A stretch of DNA of 64,000 nt from an uncultured Pelagibacteraceae bacterium (lineage in GTDB: Bacteria > Pseudomonadota > Alphaproteobacteria > Pelagibacterales > Pelagibacteraceae). Each line of letters opens with the position of its first letter. Positions within the stretch are counted from its first letter, which is position 1. Positions 9,345 through 17,136 of the stretch are shown here, in pieces. The notes under the pieces are model-generated. The model was not told the origin of the DNA and searched no databases. It was given only the letters and a program-made list of their open reading frames with translations. The stretch lies in the NCBI GenBank assembly GCA_902561585.1, contig CACEQK010000002.1, forward strand, positions 22,765-86,764, given 5' to 3'. The translations under genes were made by a program, and so were the position numbers.

Positions 9345-11043
9345 ATTGGTTTAAAAAATCCTTATTATTTATGGCTAAAATTGGTCCAATTTTTTCTATT
9401 ATTTTGCCAGCAACATAAACAGAATTCCAACCAGAGGTATTATATGGTGCTTTAGTTTTTATTCCGCGATAGTTATAAACAAGATCTTTATTAAGTTTTG
9501 GATTTTCTAACATTACAAATAATGAATAGTTTGGTTTTTTTGTAGGAAAAACAGAAATAAATGAATTTATTCTTTGTTTATTATTTCCGTAGCTTTCTGC
9601 AGTCCCTGTTTTTCCTCCTACATAATACCCGTCTATATCTGCCAAACTTGCTGTTCCGTTTTCGCTACTAACAACTTGCCTTAAAATACTTGATATTTCT
9701 TTACTTGTTTCATTAGATATTATTTTTTTTTTTTCAATTTTATTTCTATCTTTTATTAAACTAGGCGTGACTAAATTTCCTCCGTTAGTGAGGCTGGCAT
9801 ATAACGCTGTGGCTTGAAGAGGAGTGGTTGTTATTCCATGGCCAAAAGAAACCGTTTCAATCTTGCATTTATTCCATTTTATTTCATGAGGAGTCCCAAC
9901 TTCTTCGAGTTCAATGACTGGAACTTTTGTTAAATTAGTATTTTTTAAAAATTTTTTGAAAACATCCTCACCTATTTTTTGAGCTAAAATAACTGACCCA
10001 ACATTTGAAGATCTTACTAAAATTTCCTCTGTTGAAAGGCTGCGGGGATGCTCTTTCATATCAGTAATTTCATGAATAGAACATTTCAATTTTCTGGGAA
10101 TATTTTCAATAACTGTATCCTTTCTAACAATATTTCTTTCAAGAGCTAATGCTACAGTAAAGGTTTTAAAAATGGATCCTAATTCATAAACACCTTTTGT
10201 AATTTTATTAATATAATTTTTGTCTGTAATGGTTTTACGTTGATTTATATTAAAATTGGGTAAAGATACTAAAGATAATATATCGCCATTATTTACATTC
10301 ATTAATAAAGCTGCAGCTCCTGAAGCATCAAAAGTTTTTACAGCTTCGCTTAATTCTTTGTTAATTATATATTGAATATTGCTATCTAAAGTTAACTCTA
10401 ATGGAGTATCTTTTAAATTTTTACTTTTTAATTCTTTATCAAAATATTTTTCAAGTCCTGAAATTCCAAAGTTATCATAATCGACTTGACCTATAACATG
10501 GCTAAATAGATCTCCATGCGTATACATTCTGGCTTGAAATGGTTCAAATTTTATTGCTTTTTCTCCTAATGACCAAAGTTTTTGTTTTTCGTTTTGAGTT
10601 ATCCTTGTTTTAATACGAAAATATTTTTTTCCGTTAAGTTTTTGTCTAATCTCATCAGTTGGAAGATTAGGAAAAATAAATCTTAATTTTATTAAAAAAT
10701 TTTTCTTATCTTTTACTAATTTTGGATCAACCGCAGCATGATATGCGTTAATATTTCTTGAAATTATTATACCATTTCTGTCAACTATATCTCTCCTTAA
10801 TAAGTTAAATTTAGACTTTTGATTATTAAAGCCCAATATCTCTTTTTGGCTTAATGAAATATATGCTATTTTTATTGAGAAAATTGTAATTAGAGAAAAA
10901 AAGAAAAAAAATAATAAATAATTTCTATCCTCAAAATTATTATGTTTTTTTAAACTTTTTGATTTTTTATTTGTTTCTAGATAATCTTCAAAATAAAAAC
11001 TTCTTTGATTGGTTGTTTTATTTTTTCCTGATTTTTTTTTCAT
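9322..11043 (-). CDS. ftsI: Septal peptidoglycan transpeptidase FtsI (PBP3)
   Basis: Class B penicillin-binding protein that crosslinks septal peptidoglycan. The 573 residues comprise a basic cytoplasmic tail, one membrane anchor at about 42-62, a pedestal domain (RRDIVDRNG near 83) and a transpeptidase domain. All three active-site motifs are present: S290-I-F-K293, S345-S-N347 and K478-T-G-T481. Its start overlaps the ftsL stop by 26 bases and its end overlaps murEF. The partner polymerase FtsW is in the same operon. Confidence 0.95.
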   Translation of the reverse strand: MKKKSGKNKTTNQRSFYFEDYLETNKKSKSLKKHNNFEDRNYLLFFFFFSLITIFSIKIAYISLSQKEILGFNNQKSKFNLLRRDIVDRNGIIISRNINAYHAAVDPKLVKDKKNFLIKLRFIFPNLPTDEIRQKLNGKKYFRIKTRITQNEKQKLWSLGEKAIKFEPFQARMYTHGDLFSHVIGQVDYDNFGISGLEKYFDKELKSKNLKDTPLELTLDSNIQYIINKELSEAVKTFDASGAAALLMNVNNGDILSLVSLPNFNINQRKTITDKNYINKITKGVYELGSIFKTFTVALALERNIVRKDTVIENIPRKLKCSIHEITDMKEHPRSLSTEEILVRSSNVGSVILAQKIGEDVFKKFLKNTNLTKVPVIELEEVGTPHEIKWNKCKIETVSFGHGITTTPLQATALYASLTNGGNLVTPSLIKDRNKIEKKKIISNETSKEISSILRQVVSSENGTASLADIDGYYVGGKTGTAESYGNNKQRINSFISVFPTKKPNYSLFVMLENPKLNKDLVYNYRGIKTKAPYNTSGWNSVYVAGKIIEKIGPILAINNKDFLNQYVVEKFN

Positions 11044-11356
11044 CTATATTTATTAAATTGGATAACTTCTTTTCGAGTGTATTAAAATCGTCAACATCGT
11101 AAAATATGTTTGAATGTTTAATTGGTTCAAATTTTTCTAAATCTTTGCTATTAAATTTTTTCTCAATTTCATTTGGTGAAGATAAGTATGAAAATTCCAT
11201 TTCAGCTTCACTAATGTTTTTTTCTTTAGCTATAATTTTGATATTTAAACCTTTTATTTGTTTTTCTATTATTCTTGACTGATTTTTAACTAAAGAAGTT
11301 ATTATTAAAAAAAATGTAAATACAGCTAACGAGAAAAATAATTTTGAATTAAACAT
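11018..11356 (-). CDS. ftsL: Cell division protein FtsL
   Basis: Small bitopic division protein of 112 residues: a short N-terminus, one hydrophobic segment at about 7-23 (FFSLAVFTFFLIITSLV), then a predicted coiled coil. FtsL sequences are poorly conserved, so the call rests mainly on size, topology and its fixed place between rsmH and ftsI. It would bridge FtsB/FtsQ and the FtsWI synthase at the septum. The start overlaps rsmH by 8 bases. Confidence 0.82.
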   Translation of the reverse strand: MFNSKLFFSLAVFTFFLIITSLVKNQSRIIEKQIKGLNIKIIAKEKNISEAEMEFSYLSSPNEIEKKFNSKDLEKFEPIKHSNIFYDVDDFNTLEKKLSNLINIDEKKIRKK

Positions 11357-12359
11357 TTGCTGACTCCAGTTCTAAATAATTTTTAAACTTATCTATTAAC
11401 TCATGAGGATATTGAAAATCAGTATTGCTTCTAATTGCAAACCTTAACTTCGCAGATCTTGCTCTATTGTTTATTTCCAATTCTTTTTTAGAGGGTTTAA
11501 GAGCTTTATTTTTGTATGCCTCAAACAAATATGCCTGTTCAATCTTATTTTCGGGAAGATATCTTGATGATCGTGATTTGTTTTTTGAATAATTATTAAA
11601 AAAAAATTTTACTATTTTATCCTCAATAGAATGAAAGGTTACAACTAAAATTTTTCCACCTGGTTTTAATTTTTTAGTAGCATTAATAATTCCATTTATT
11701 AACTCGCTTATTTCTTTATTTACAAAAATTCTAAGAGCCTGAAATGTTTTAGTGCAAGGATTTATTTTTTTTGAAAAATTTTTTTTTTTACTTTCTTCAA
11801 TAATTTTTACTAGTTGATTAGTTTTGGTTATCCTTTTTTTCTTTCTAGAATTAACAATGTTTCTTGCAATTCTTGTGGCTTCTTTTTCATCACCAAGAAA
11901 TTTAATTATCGACTTTAAATCTGTTTCACTAAGATTATTTACAGCATCTAAAGCTGAGATATTATTAAGGCCCATTGCCATGTCCAATTGTTTATCTGAC
12001 TTGAATGAAAAACCTCTTTCAAGGTTATCTAATTGAATGGAAGATAGACCTAAATCAAATATTATTGCATCAACATGATCCTCGATAATAGTATCTAGCT
12101 GACTAAATTTTATTTGATAAAATTTAAATCTTTTTGGGAATTTTCTTTCTAGTTCTTCTGCAATTGATTTAATATTATTATCTCTATCTATTGCTGCTAT
12201 TTCAGTTTTTGGAATTTTTAAAATTTCTTTAGAATATCCACCTCCACCAAATGTACAGTCAATATATTTGCCTCCATTGAATGGAGAGGTTATTTTTAGA
12301 ACCTCATTCAACATCACTGGAAAATGGGAGGATTCCAGTGATGATGTATGATTGTTCAT
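11349..12359 (-). CDS. rsmH: 16S rRNA (cytosine1402-N4)-methyltransferase RsmH
   Basis: Methylates N4 of C1402 in the 16S rRNA decoding centre; formerly MraW. The 336-residue protein opens with HFPVMLNEVL, has the SAM loop DCTFGGGGYSKEIL near residue 35 and AIDRD near 56, then IIFDLGLSSIQLDN and the C-terminal VVTFHSIEDKIVK. It is the third gene of the cluster here because ftsZ is inserted between mraZ and rsmH. It starts 18 bases after the ftsZ stop. Confidence 0.96.
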   Translation of the reverse strand: MNNHTSSLESSHFPVMLNEVLKITSPFNGGKYIDCTFGGGGYSKEILKIPKTEIAAIDRDNNIKSIAEELERKFPKRFKFYQIKFSQLDTIIEDHVDAIIFDLGLSSIQLDNLERGFSFKSDKQLDMAMGLNNISALDAVNNLSETDLKSIIKFLGDEKEATRIARNIVNSRKKKRITKTNQLVKIIEESKKKNFSKKINPCTKTFQALRIFVNKEISELINGIINATKKLKPGGKILVVTFHSIEDKIVKFFFNNYSKNKSRSSRYLPENKIEQAYLFEAYKNKALKPSKKELEINNRARSAKLRFAIRSNTDFQYPHELIDKFKNYLELESANV

Positions 12360-12377
12360 TGCTTAATGATTTTTTCA

Positions 12378-13871
12378 TTAAAATTTTTGTTTCCTTAAGA
12401 AGGCAGGAATTTCAAAATCTTCTTCTTCATTTAGATCCTGATCAAATAATTCATCTGAGTCTCGGTTAGATTGTTCGTTATTTTCATTATTAATTTCTTC
12501 GAACGTATTATTTTCTTCAGAAAATAGTTTAGGCGTATATTCTTCCTCATTATTTATACTATCTGCCTGCTCTGTAATTTCTTCATTGTTCTCTAAACTG
12601 GAGTTCTCAATATAAGAGGCGCTTTCAATTGATACTCCTGTCGGAAGATCATTATAATTATTTTCAGTATTAACATTGTTTGCCTCTTCATTATTTAAGC
12701 TAGTTGAAGCATCATTAATTACATCGTTTTGAAGTTCATCTTTAATTTCAAAACTTTCGTCAAGTTTTAAAGCTGTTGCTCCATCAATCGCGCCTAATGC
12801 ACTATTATCCATTCTAGGATTATGAGAAAACAAATTTTCTGAGTATCCAGAATTTCTATTCTGAATTCTTGATACCATATTCAAAACTGTTTTGTTTTCT
12901 GTTTTGTGACCATCTAGTGCAGTTGCAACAATTGAAACTCTAATTTTTCCATTAAGTTCGGTATCTTCAATTGCTCCAAAAATTAATTCTGCTTCAGGGT
13001 CTACCTCTGCTCTAATTCTATTAACGGATTCTTCTACTTCAAATAAAGTTAGATCATCTCCTCCAGTTATATTCACTAATAATCCTTTTGCTCCCTTCAA
13101 AGAGTACTCATCAATAAGAGGATTATTTAATGCCATTTCAGTAGCTGCTTTACCTCTATTTTCACCTTCAGCTTCACCAGTGCCCATCATAGCTTTGCCC
13201 ATTGAACTCATTACAGTTTCTACATCTGCAAAATCAAGGTTTATCATTCCAGGTCTTACCATAAGATCTGTCACACTTTGAACTCCGTGTTTAAGTACAT
13301 TGTTTGATAAGATAAAAGCGTTTTTAAAAGTTGTAGTTTCACTAGCAATTTTGAAAAGATTTTGATTAGGTACTACTATAACTGTATCTAAATGTTTTTT
13401 AAATTCTTCCAAACCTTGCATGGCTCTTCTCATTCTTTTTGGGCCTTCATAAGAAAAAGGAAGTGTCGTCACTCCAACAGTTAAAATGTTTAGCTCTCTA
13501 GCAGCTTTTGCAATTACATGTGAAGCTCCTGTGCCAGTTCCCCCTCCCATTCCTGAGGTTATAAAAACCATATTTGCACCTTGTATATAACTTGTTATTT
13601 CATTTAATGACTCGTCAGCTGCAGCTTGGCCAATATCATCTTTGGCTCCCGCGCCTAAACCTTTAGTTAAGTTCATTCCAATTTGAATTTTTGCATCAGC
13701 TTTACTCATTTTCAGATCCTGAGCGTCTGTGTTAACTGCAACAAATTCTACACCCTTCATACCAGAGTCAATCATTGCATTTATTGCATTACCTCCAGCA
13801 CCACCTACTCCTAATACTAAGATCCTTGGTTTTAATTCTTTAAGTTCACCACCACCAATATTTATACTCAT
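12378..13871 (-). CDS. ftsZ: Cell division GTPase FtsZ
   Basis: Tubulin-like GTPase that forms the Z ring. The 497-residue protein has N-terminal VGGAGGNAI near 22-30, the tubulin signature GGGTGTG at 109-115, and the T7 catalytic loop NLDFADV at 211-217. A disordered linker rich in Asn, Glu and Ser runs from about 330 to 480. The C-terminal peptide FEIPAFLRKQ, which binds FtsA and related anchors, is intact. All features of a working FtsZ are present. The position is odd: its ATG overlaps the mraZ stop as TAATG, placing it at the head of the dcw cluster, not the tail. Confidence 0.97.
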   Translation of the reverse strand: MSINIGGGELKELKPRILVLGVGGAGGNAINAMIDSGMKGVEFVAVNTDAQDLKMSKADAKIQIGMNLTKGLGAGAKDDIGQAAADESLNEITSYIQGANMVFITSGMGGGTGTGASHVIAKAARELNILTVGVTTLPFSYEGPKRMRRAMQGLEEFKKHLDTVIVVPNQNLFKIASETTTFKNAFILSNNVLKHGVQSVTDLMVRPGMINLDFADVETVMSSMGKAMMGTGEAEGENRGKAATEMALNNPLIDEYSLKGAKGLLVNITGGDDLTLFEVEESVNRIRAEVDPEAELIFGAIEDTELNGKIRVSIVATALDGHKTENKTVLNMVSRIQNRNSGYSENLFSHNPRMDNSALGAIDGATALKLDESFEIKDELQNDVINDASTSLNNEEANNVNTENNYNDLPTGVSIESASYIENSSLENNEEITEQADSINNEEEYTPKLFSEENNTFEEINNENNEQSNRDSDELFDQDLNEEEDFEIPAFLRKQKF

Positions 13872-14332
13872 TACAGTTCTCCCTTCTGTTTATTTTCCCA
13901 TTTTAAATTAGATCTATTTTGAAAAGCCTTTTTTCTTGCAACTATTTTAAATTTATCAAAATTATTTGGCTCCCAAATTTGAAATGTTTTTCCTAAACCA
14001 ACAAATAAAACACTGTTTTTAATTTTTGCATGATTGAGTAACTTTTCTGATAGTGAAATTCTGCCTTCAGTATCAAACTGTAAATTTTCACTTTCAGATA
14101 AGATCGAAGTAGCAAAAAAATCTCTTTTTTCCTCAAAAGGGTTTAATGAGTCTATGGTGTTTGAAAGTTTTTCAATTCTGTCTTGTGAGCAAGCTTCTAG
14201 TGCGGCATAATTAAAAGATGGGTAGCTGACAAACCCATTATAGCCAAGTGAACTCAAATGTGATCTAAAAGTTGCTGGCACTGAAACGCGTCCTTTCTTG
14301 TCTATTTTGTTTTCGTAACTTGATAAAAACAT
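13871..14332 (-). CDS. mraZ: Transcriptional regulator MraZ
   Basis: DNA-binding repressor of the dcw operon. The 153-residue protein contains the two SpoVT/AbrB-type repeats of the family: SSYENKIDKKGRVSVPATFR at about 4-23 and QFDTEGRISLSEKLLNHA in the second half. In other bacteria MraZ binds TGGG-type direct repeats before its own gene. Matching repeats are present here at 14384-14407. The stop overlaps the ftsZ start by one base, so MraZ and FtsZ are probably translationally coupled. Confidence 0.95.
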   Translation of the reverse strand: MFLSSYENKIDKKGRVSVPATFRSHLSSLGYNGFVSYPSFNYAALEACSQDRIEKLSNTIDSLNPFEEKRDFFATSILSESENLQFDTEGRISLSEKLLNHAKIKNSVLFVGLGKTFQIWEPNNFDKFKIVARKKAFQNRSNLKWENKQKGEL

Positions 14333-14383
14333 TTTTATTTAAAAAACCTCTATAATTTAAAATTTTAAACATACTCTCCATAA

Positions 14384-14407
14384 TGGGATTAAATGGGATA
14401 GTATGGG
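14384..14407. promoter_or_regulatory. Probable MraZ operator: three TGGG direct repeats
   Basis: TGGG occurs on the plus strand at 14384, 14394 and 14404, exactly 10 bases apart (two of the three are followed by A, the last by T). This matches the published MraZ box design of TGGGN repeats with 5-base spacers. The array lies 52 bases before mraZ and covers the -10 element of the likely promoter, so binding would block RNA polymerase. The repeats point against the direction of mraZ transcription; I recall the usual orientation being the coding strand, which lowers certainty. Confidence 0.7.
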
Positions 14408-14425
14408 TTTTTAGAAATTAGTCAA
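14398..14425 (-). promoter_or_regulatory. Sigma70-type promoter for the mraZ/dcw operon
   Basis: On the minus strand TTGACT (14425-14420) and TACTAT (14403-14398) are separated by 16 bases, close to the sigma70 consensus. Transcription would start near 14391 and give a leader of about 60 bases before mraZ. The -10 is embedded in the TGGG repeat array. It lies between the end of rnpB (14479) and mraZ, so the dcw operon need not depend on read-through from rnpB. Confidence 0.6.
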
Positions 14426-14478
14426 TAAGTTTGTATTTACTTAAAAAGTACAAAAGTAGAACATTATAATAGAATTAA

Positions 14479-14833
14479 GCCAGATAATCTGTAAGCCGGG
14501 TTCTGTCATTGAAGATGTCATTTCTCTAGGCTTAAATTCACATTTAAGCTCAAGCGGTTAACCCAGAAGACTAACTAAAGACTGTTTTTTGTGTTTCCAC
14601 GATGTCTTCTCTATTTAACCTTGCTCCCAGTGGGGTTTGCCTTGCGTTTTTTGTTACCAAAAAACCGGTGAGCTCTTACCTCGCCGTTTCACCCTTGCCT
14701 TGATAAGGCGGTTTGTTTTCTGTGGCACTATCCCTGAAGTCACCTTCGCCAGTCATTAACTGGCACTGTGTCTTTATGGAGCCCGGACTTTCCTCTATTA
14801 GAATTCTAATAGTAACAATCCAATTATCTGGCA
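14479..14833 (-). ncRNA. rnpB: RNase P RNA (bacterial type A)
   Basis: Catalytic RNA that matures tRNA 5' ends. The ends are set by a perfect 10-bp P1 helix: GCCAGATAAT at the 5' end (14833-14824) pairs with ATTATCTGGC at the 3' end (14488-14479). Conserved parts are present in order on the minus strand: GAAAGTCCGGGC (5' P4 region, near 14793-14781), the conserved AGGGTGAAACGGCGAGG and AAGAGCTCACCGG (about 14698-14666), and ACAGAACCCGGCTTAC (3' P4 region, 14506-14491). Length is about 355 nt. Confidence 0.95.
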
Positions 14834-14839
14834 CAGTTT

Positions 14840-14868
14840 TAATATTTCAAAATGAACAATTAATCAAG
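14840..14868 (-). promoter_or_regulatory. Probable promoter of rnpB
   Basis: TTGATT (14868-14863) and TATTAA (14845-14840) on the minus strand are spaced by 17 bases. The predicted RNA 5' end at 14833 lies 7 bases beyond the -10, as expected for sigma70 initiation. The -35 box begins about 10 bases after the amidase stop codon. Motif match only. Confidence 0.5.
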
Positions 14869-14878
14869 TTTTTAAAAA

Positions 14879-15586
14879 TTAATGAGTCAAAAAATGGCTA
14901 ATTTCGTAAGTTTTTTCATCTATTTTTCCAGTAACATTTTTAGGTCGATAATGCTGTTGAAAGGATTTAATAATTTTTTTATCATTCTTGGATCTTTTGT
15001 AAGGATTAAAATACCTATAACCCAACTTTTGTAAATTTTTAAAAAATAATAGAGTTCTCACTTTTTTATTTGGCCAAATAATTTTTGAGTTTTTATTATA
15101 CCATTTGCCAAAATTAGACGCACTTAATCTTTTCCAGGGAAACTTTTCTCCAGGATCATTTTTCCTTAATGGTGCAATATCTGAATGACCTAAAAAATTC
15201 TCTTTATTAATTTTATATTTGTTTTTGAGATATTTGCATAATTTCAATAAACTTTTAATTTGATGATTGCTGAATTTCTGGTATCCAAATTCATGACCTT
15301 TATTTACTAACTCTATACCCAAAGATTTTTTATTAAGGTTTGTAAAATTTTTCCACTTAGACTTTCCTGCGTGCCAAGCTATATTTTTATCTTTCACTAA
15401 CTGGGTAATTTTGCCCTTTCTATTAATTAAATAATGACAGCTTACTTTGAATTTAGGATTTTTAAGTCTTTTAATTGATTCAATTTCTGATTGCATTCCA
15501 GTATAATGTATAATTATGAACTTAATGTTACTTTTTGACCTTATTTTTGAGGAGAAATTTGGAGATAAATTTGGTGTTATTTTCAT
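14879..15586 (-). CDS. N-acetylmuramoyl-L-alanine amidase, AmpD/AmiD type
   Basis: Zinc amidase that cleaves the MurNAc-L-Ala bond, likely for muropeptide recycling or wall turnover. Of 235 residues, about 20-155 form an Amidase_2 domain with zinc ligands H27 (IIHYTG), H134 (GHSDIAP) and D144 (RKNDPGEKFPW), and catalytic-type Glu92 in LGIELVN. The C-terminal 70 residues resemble a short peptidoglycan-binding domain (LQKLGYRYF near the start, KIDEKTYE near the end), which makes it closer to AmiD than AmpD. No signal peptide is obvious, so a cytoplasmic location is possible. Confidence 0.85.
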   Translation of the reverse strand: MKITPNLSPNFSSKIRSKSNIKFIIIHYTGMQSEIESIKRLKNPKFKVSCHYLINRKGKITQLVKDKNIAWHAGKSKWKNFTNLNKKSLGIELVNKGHEFGYQKFSNHQIKSLLKLCKYLKNKYKINKENFLGHSDIAPLRKNDPGEKFPWKRLSASNFGKWYNKNSKIIWPNKKVRTLLFFKNLQKLGYRYFNPYKRSKNDKKIIKSFQQHYRPKNVTGKIDEKTYEISHFLTH

Positions 15587-15679
15587 TGCCCAAAATTCAT
15601 GTTTATTCTTCCCATATTTTAACCAAATTTAAGTTAAATTTTATATACAATATAGGCTAAAATTATATATATAACCATT

Positions 15680-16423
15680 ATGCAACTAGTAAAAAAACTT
15701 AAAAAAGGTTTAATTATATTATCAGTTTTAACTTTAATAACACCTGCGGTCTATTCAGCTGAAGAATGTTTCGAAGGGACTAGTAGAGCAATATTTAAAT
15801 TTAATATGGCTTTGGATGACATTGTGCTGGAACCCCTAGCAAAAGGATACAACAAATTACCCTCTCCGATTAAACAGGGAACAAGTAATTTTACCTCTAA
15901 CATTGGATTATTGTTATCGATTCCTAATAATTTATTACAAGGAAATTTTCAAGAACTAGGTCAGTCAATTGGTAGTTTTGCAATTAATAGTACTGTTGGT
16001 ATTTTGGGCTTTTTTAACCCAGCGGAAAAAATTGGTTTAAAACCTCATAAAGAAGACGTAGGTCAAACACTAGGATCTTATGGTATTGGTCCAGGATGTT
16101 ACTTTGTTCTTCCAGTACTAGGACCTACAACTGCGAGGGACGGCTTTGGCTTGCTAGTTGATACTTATTTGGATCCTTTTGCTCATATAACTTTGAGAGA
16201 AAAAGAACTTTTTAGCACATCTGGTAATTCTTTGGATTACTATTCTGTAAAAGCTACAACAGCAATCGATTTTAGAGCTGATAATGAAAAGAATTTTGAA
16301 AGCCTAGAAAAAAACTCAATAGACCTTTACTCATCATTAAAAAGTATTTACTTACAGGATAGAGAAAATAAAATTAAAAATTCTTTTGATGACAGTGATG
16401 AATGGGGAAATTTAGACAAATAA
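15680..16423 (+). CDS. mlaA: MlaA (VacJ) family outer-membrane lipid-asymmetry protein
   Basis: Family members remove misplaced phospholipids from the outer leaflet of the outer membrane and hand them to MlaC. The 247-residue product has a signal peptide (about residues 1-26) and the MlaA core: FEGTSRAIFKFN, LPSPIKQGTSNFTSNI, the GFFNPAEKIGL stretch, and GQTLGSYGIGPGCYFVLPVLGP. The sequence after the signal, VYSAEEC, is not a lipobox, although classical MlaA is a lipoprotein. The mlaC gene follows after 8 bases, so the two are co-transcribed and probably cooperate. Confidence 0.88.
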   Translation: MQLVKKLKKGLIILSVLTLITPAVYSAEECFEGTSRAIFKFNMALDDIVLEPLAKGYNKLPSPIKQGTSNFTSNIGLLLSIPNNLLQGNFQELGQSIGSFAINSTVGILGFFNPAEKIGLKPHKEDVGQTLGSYGIGPGCYFVLPVLGPTTARDGFGLLVDTYLDPFAHITLREKELFSTSGNSLDYYSVKATTAIDFRADNEKNFESLEKNSIDLYSSLKSIYLQDRENKIKNSFDDSDEWGNLDK

Positions 16424-16431
16424 AATACTAA

Positions 16432-17028
16432 ATGAAAAGAATAGGTATTTATTTAGTTTCACTGGTTTTATTCTTCAGTAACTCATTACTAGCTTACAGC
16501 ACAAATCCTAAGGATTTTGTGAATGAGTTAGTCAATGATGCAATAAGCAAACTATCAGATAAAAATCTTAACGAAGATCAAAAAAAAACATTTATTGAGA
16601 AAATAGCTCTTGAAAACGTTGATATTAATGCATTGGGTCTTTACACCCTTGGTGAATTGAGAAAATCATCAAATGAGGAAAGTATTTTAAATTATCAAAA
16701 ATCATTTGAAAAATATTTTTTAAAAAGCCTTACTTCTAGACTTTCAGATTATTCTTCAAGTAAATTTGAAGTAATAGAAGAAGACAAAAAAAGTTCAAAC
16801 TATACCATTGTACAATCAAAAGTTACCCCGTCAGATGGTGGACCAGAAATAAAAATCGATTGGAGGGTTTATACGAAAAATCCTGACAAACCCTTAATAA
16901 GAGATTTAATTGTTGAAGGTTTAAGTCTTGCCAGAACTCAAAAAGAGGAATTTTCATCAATTTTGAGTTCAAACAACAATGATATAAAAATACTTATCAA
17001 TAAGTTAGACGAATTTACAAAGAAATAA
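16432..17028 (+). CDS. mlaC: MlaC family periplasmic phospholipid-binding protein
   Basis: A 198-residue protein with an N-terminal signal peptide (hydrophobic to about residue 22, then STNPKDF). It resembles MlaC/Ttg2D: FVNELVNDAISKL, a helical section with LGLYTLGELRK, then VQSKVTPSDGGPEIKIDWRVY and IRDLIVEGLSLARTQKEEF near the C-terminus. Family members ferry phospholipid across the periplasm between MlaA and the MlaFEDB ABC transporter, whose genes are not in this window. Its stop is only 3 bases from the end of the opposing tRNA gene. Confidence 0.87.
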   Translation: MKRIGIYLVSLVLFFSNSLLAYSTNPKDFVNELVNDAISKLSDKNLNEDQKKTFIEKIALENVDINALGLYTLGELRKSSNEESILNYQKSFEKYFLKSLTSRLSDYSSSKFEVIEEDKKSSNYTIVQSKVTPSDGGPEIKIDWRVYTKNPDKPLIRDLIVEGLSLARTQKEEFSSILSSNNNDIKILINKLDEFTKK

Positions 17029-17031
17029 TTT

Positions 17032-17108
17032 TGGTGGGCCCGCCAGGACTCGAACCTGGGACCAATACATTATGAGTGTACTGCTCTAACCAACTGAGCT
17101 ACAGGCCC
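17032..17108 (-). tRNA. tRNA with CAU anticodon (Ile2 or elongator Met)
   Basis: A 77-nt cloverleaf with encoded CCA: acceptor GGGCCTG/CGGGCCC, D arm GCTC...GAGC, anticodon stem GTACA/TGTAT with loop CTCATAA, T arm CCAGG-TTCGAGT-CCTGG, discriminator A. The anticodon CAU fits either tRNA-Met or tRNA-Ile that is modified to lysidine by TilS. The acceptor stem resembles alphaproteobacterial tRNA-Ile, so Ile2 is slightly favoured, but sequence alone does not settle this. It is not initiator Met, because the 1-72 pair is G-C. Confidence 0.93.
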
Positions 17109-17136
17109 AAAAATACGACTGTTATATCACAATTAA

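Noticed and set aside
12378..13871. Possibility that this ftsZ is a divergent second copy (FtsZ2 or a magnetosome-type paralogue)
   Set aside because: It has the intact GTPase signature, T7 loop, linker and C-terminal anchor peptide of a main FtsZ.
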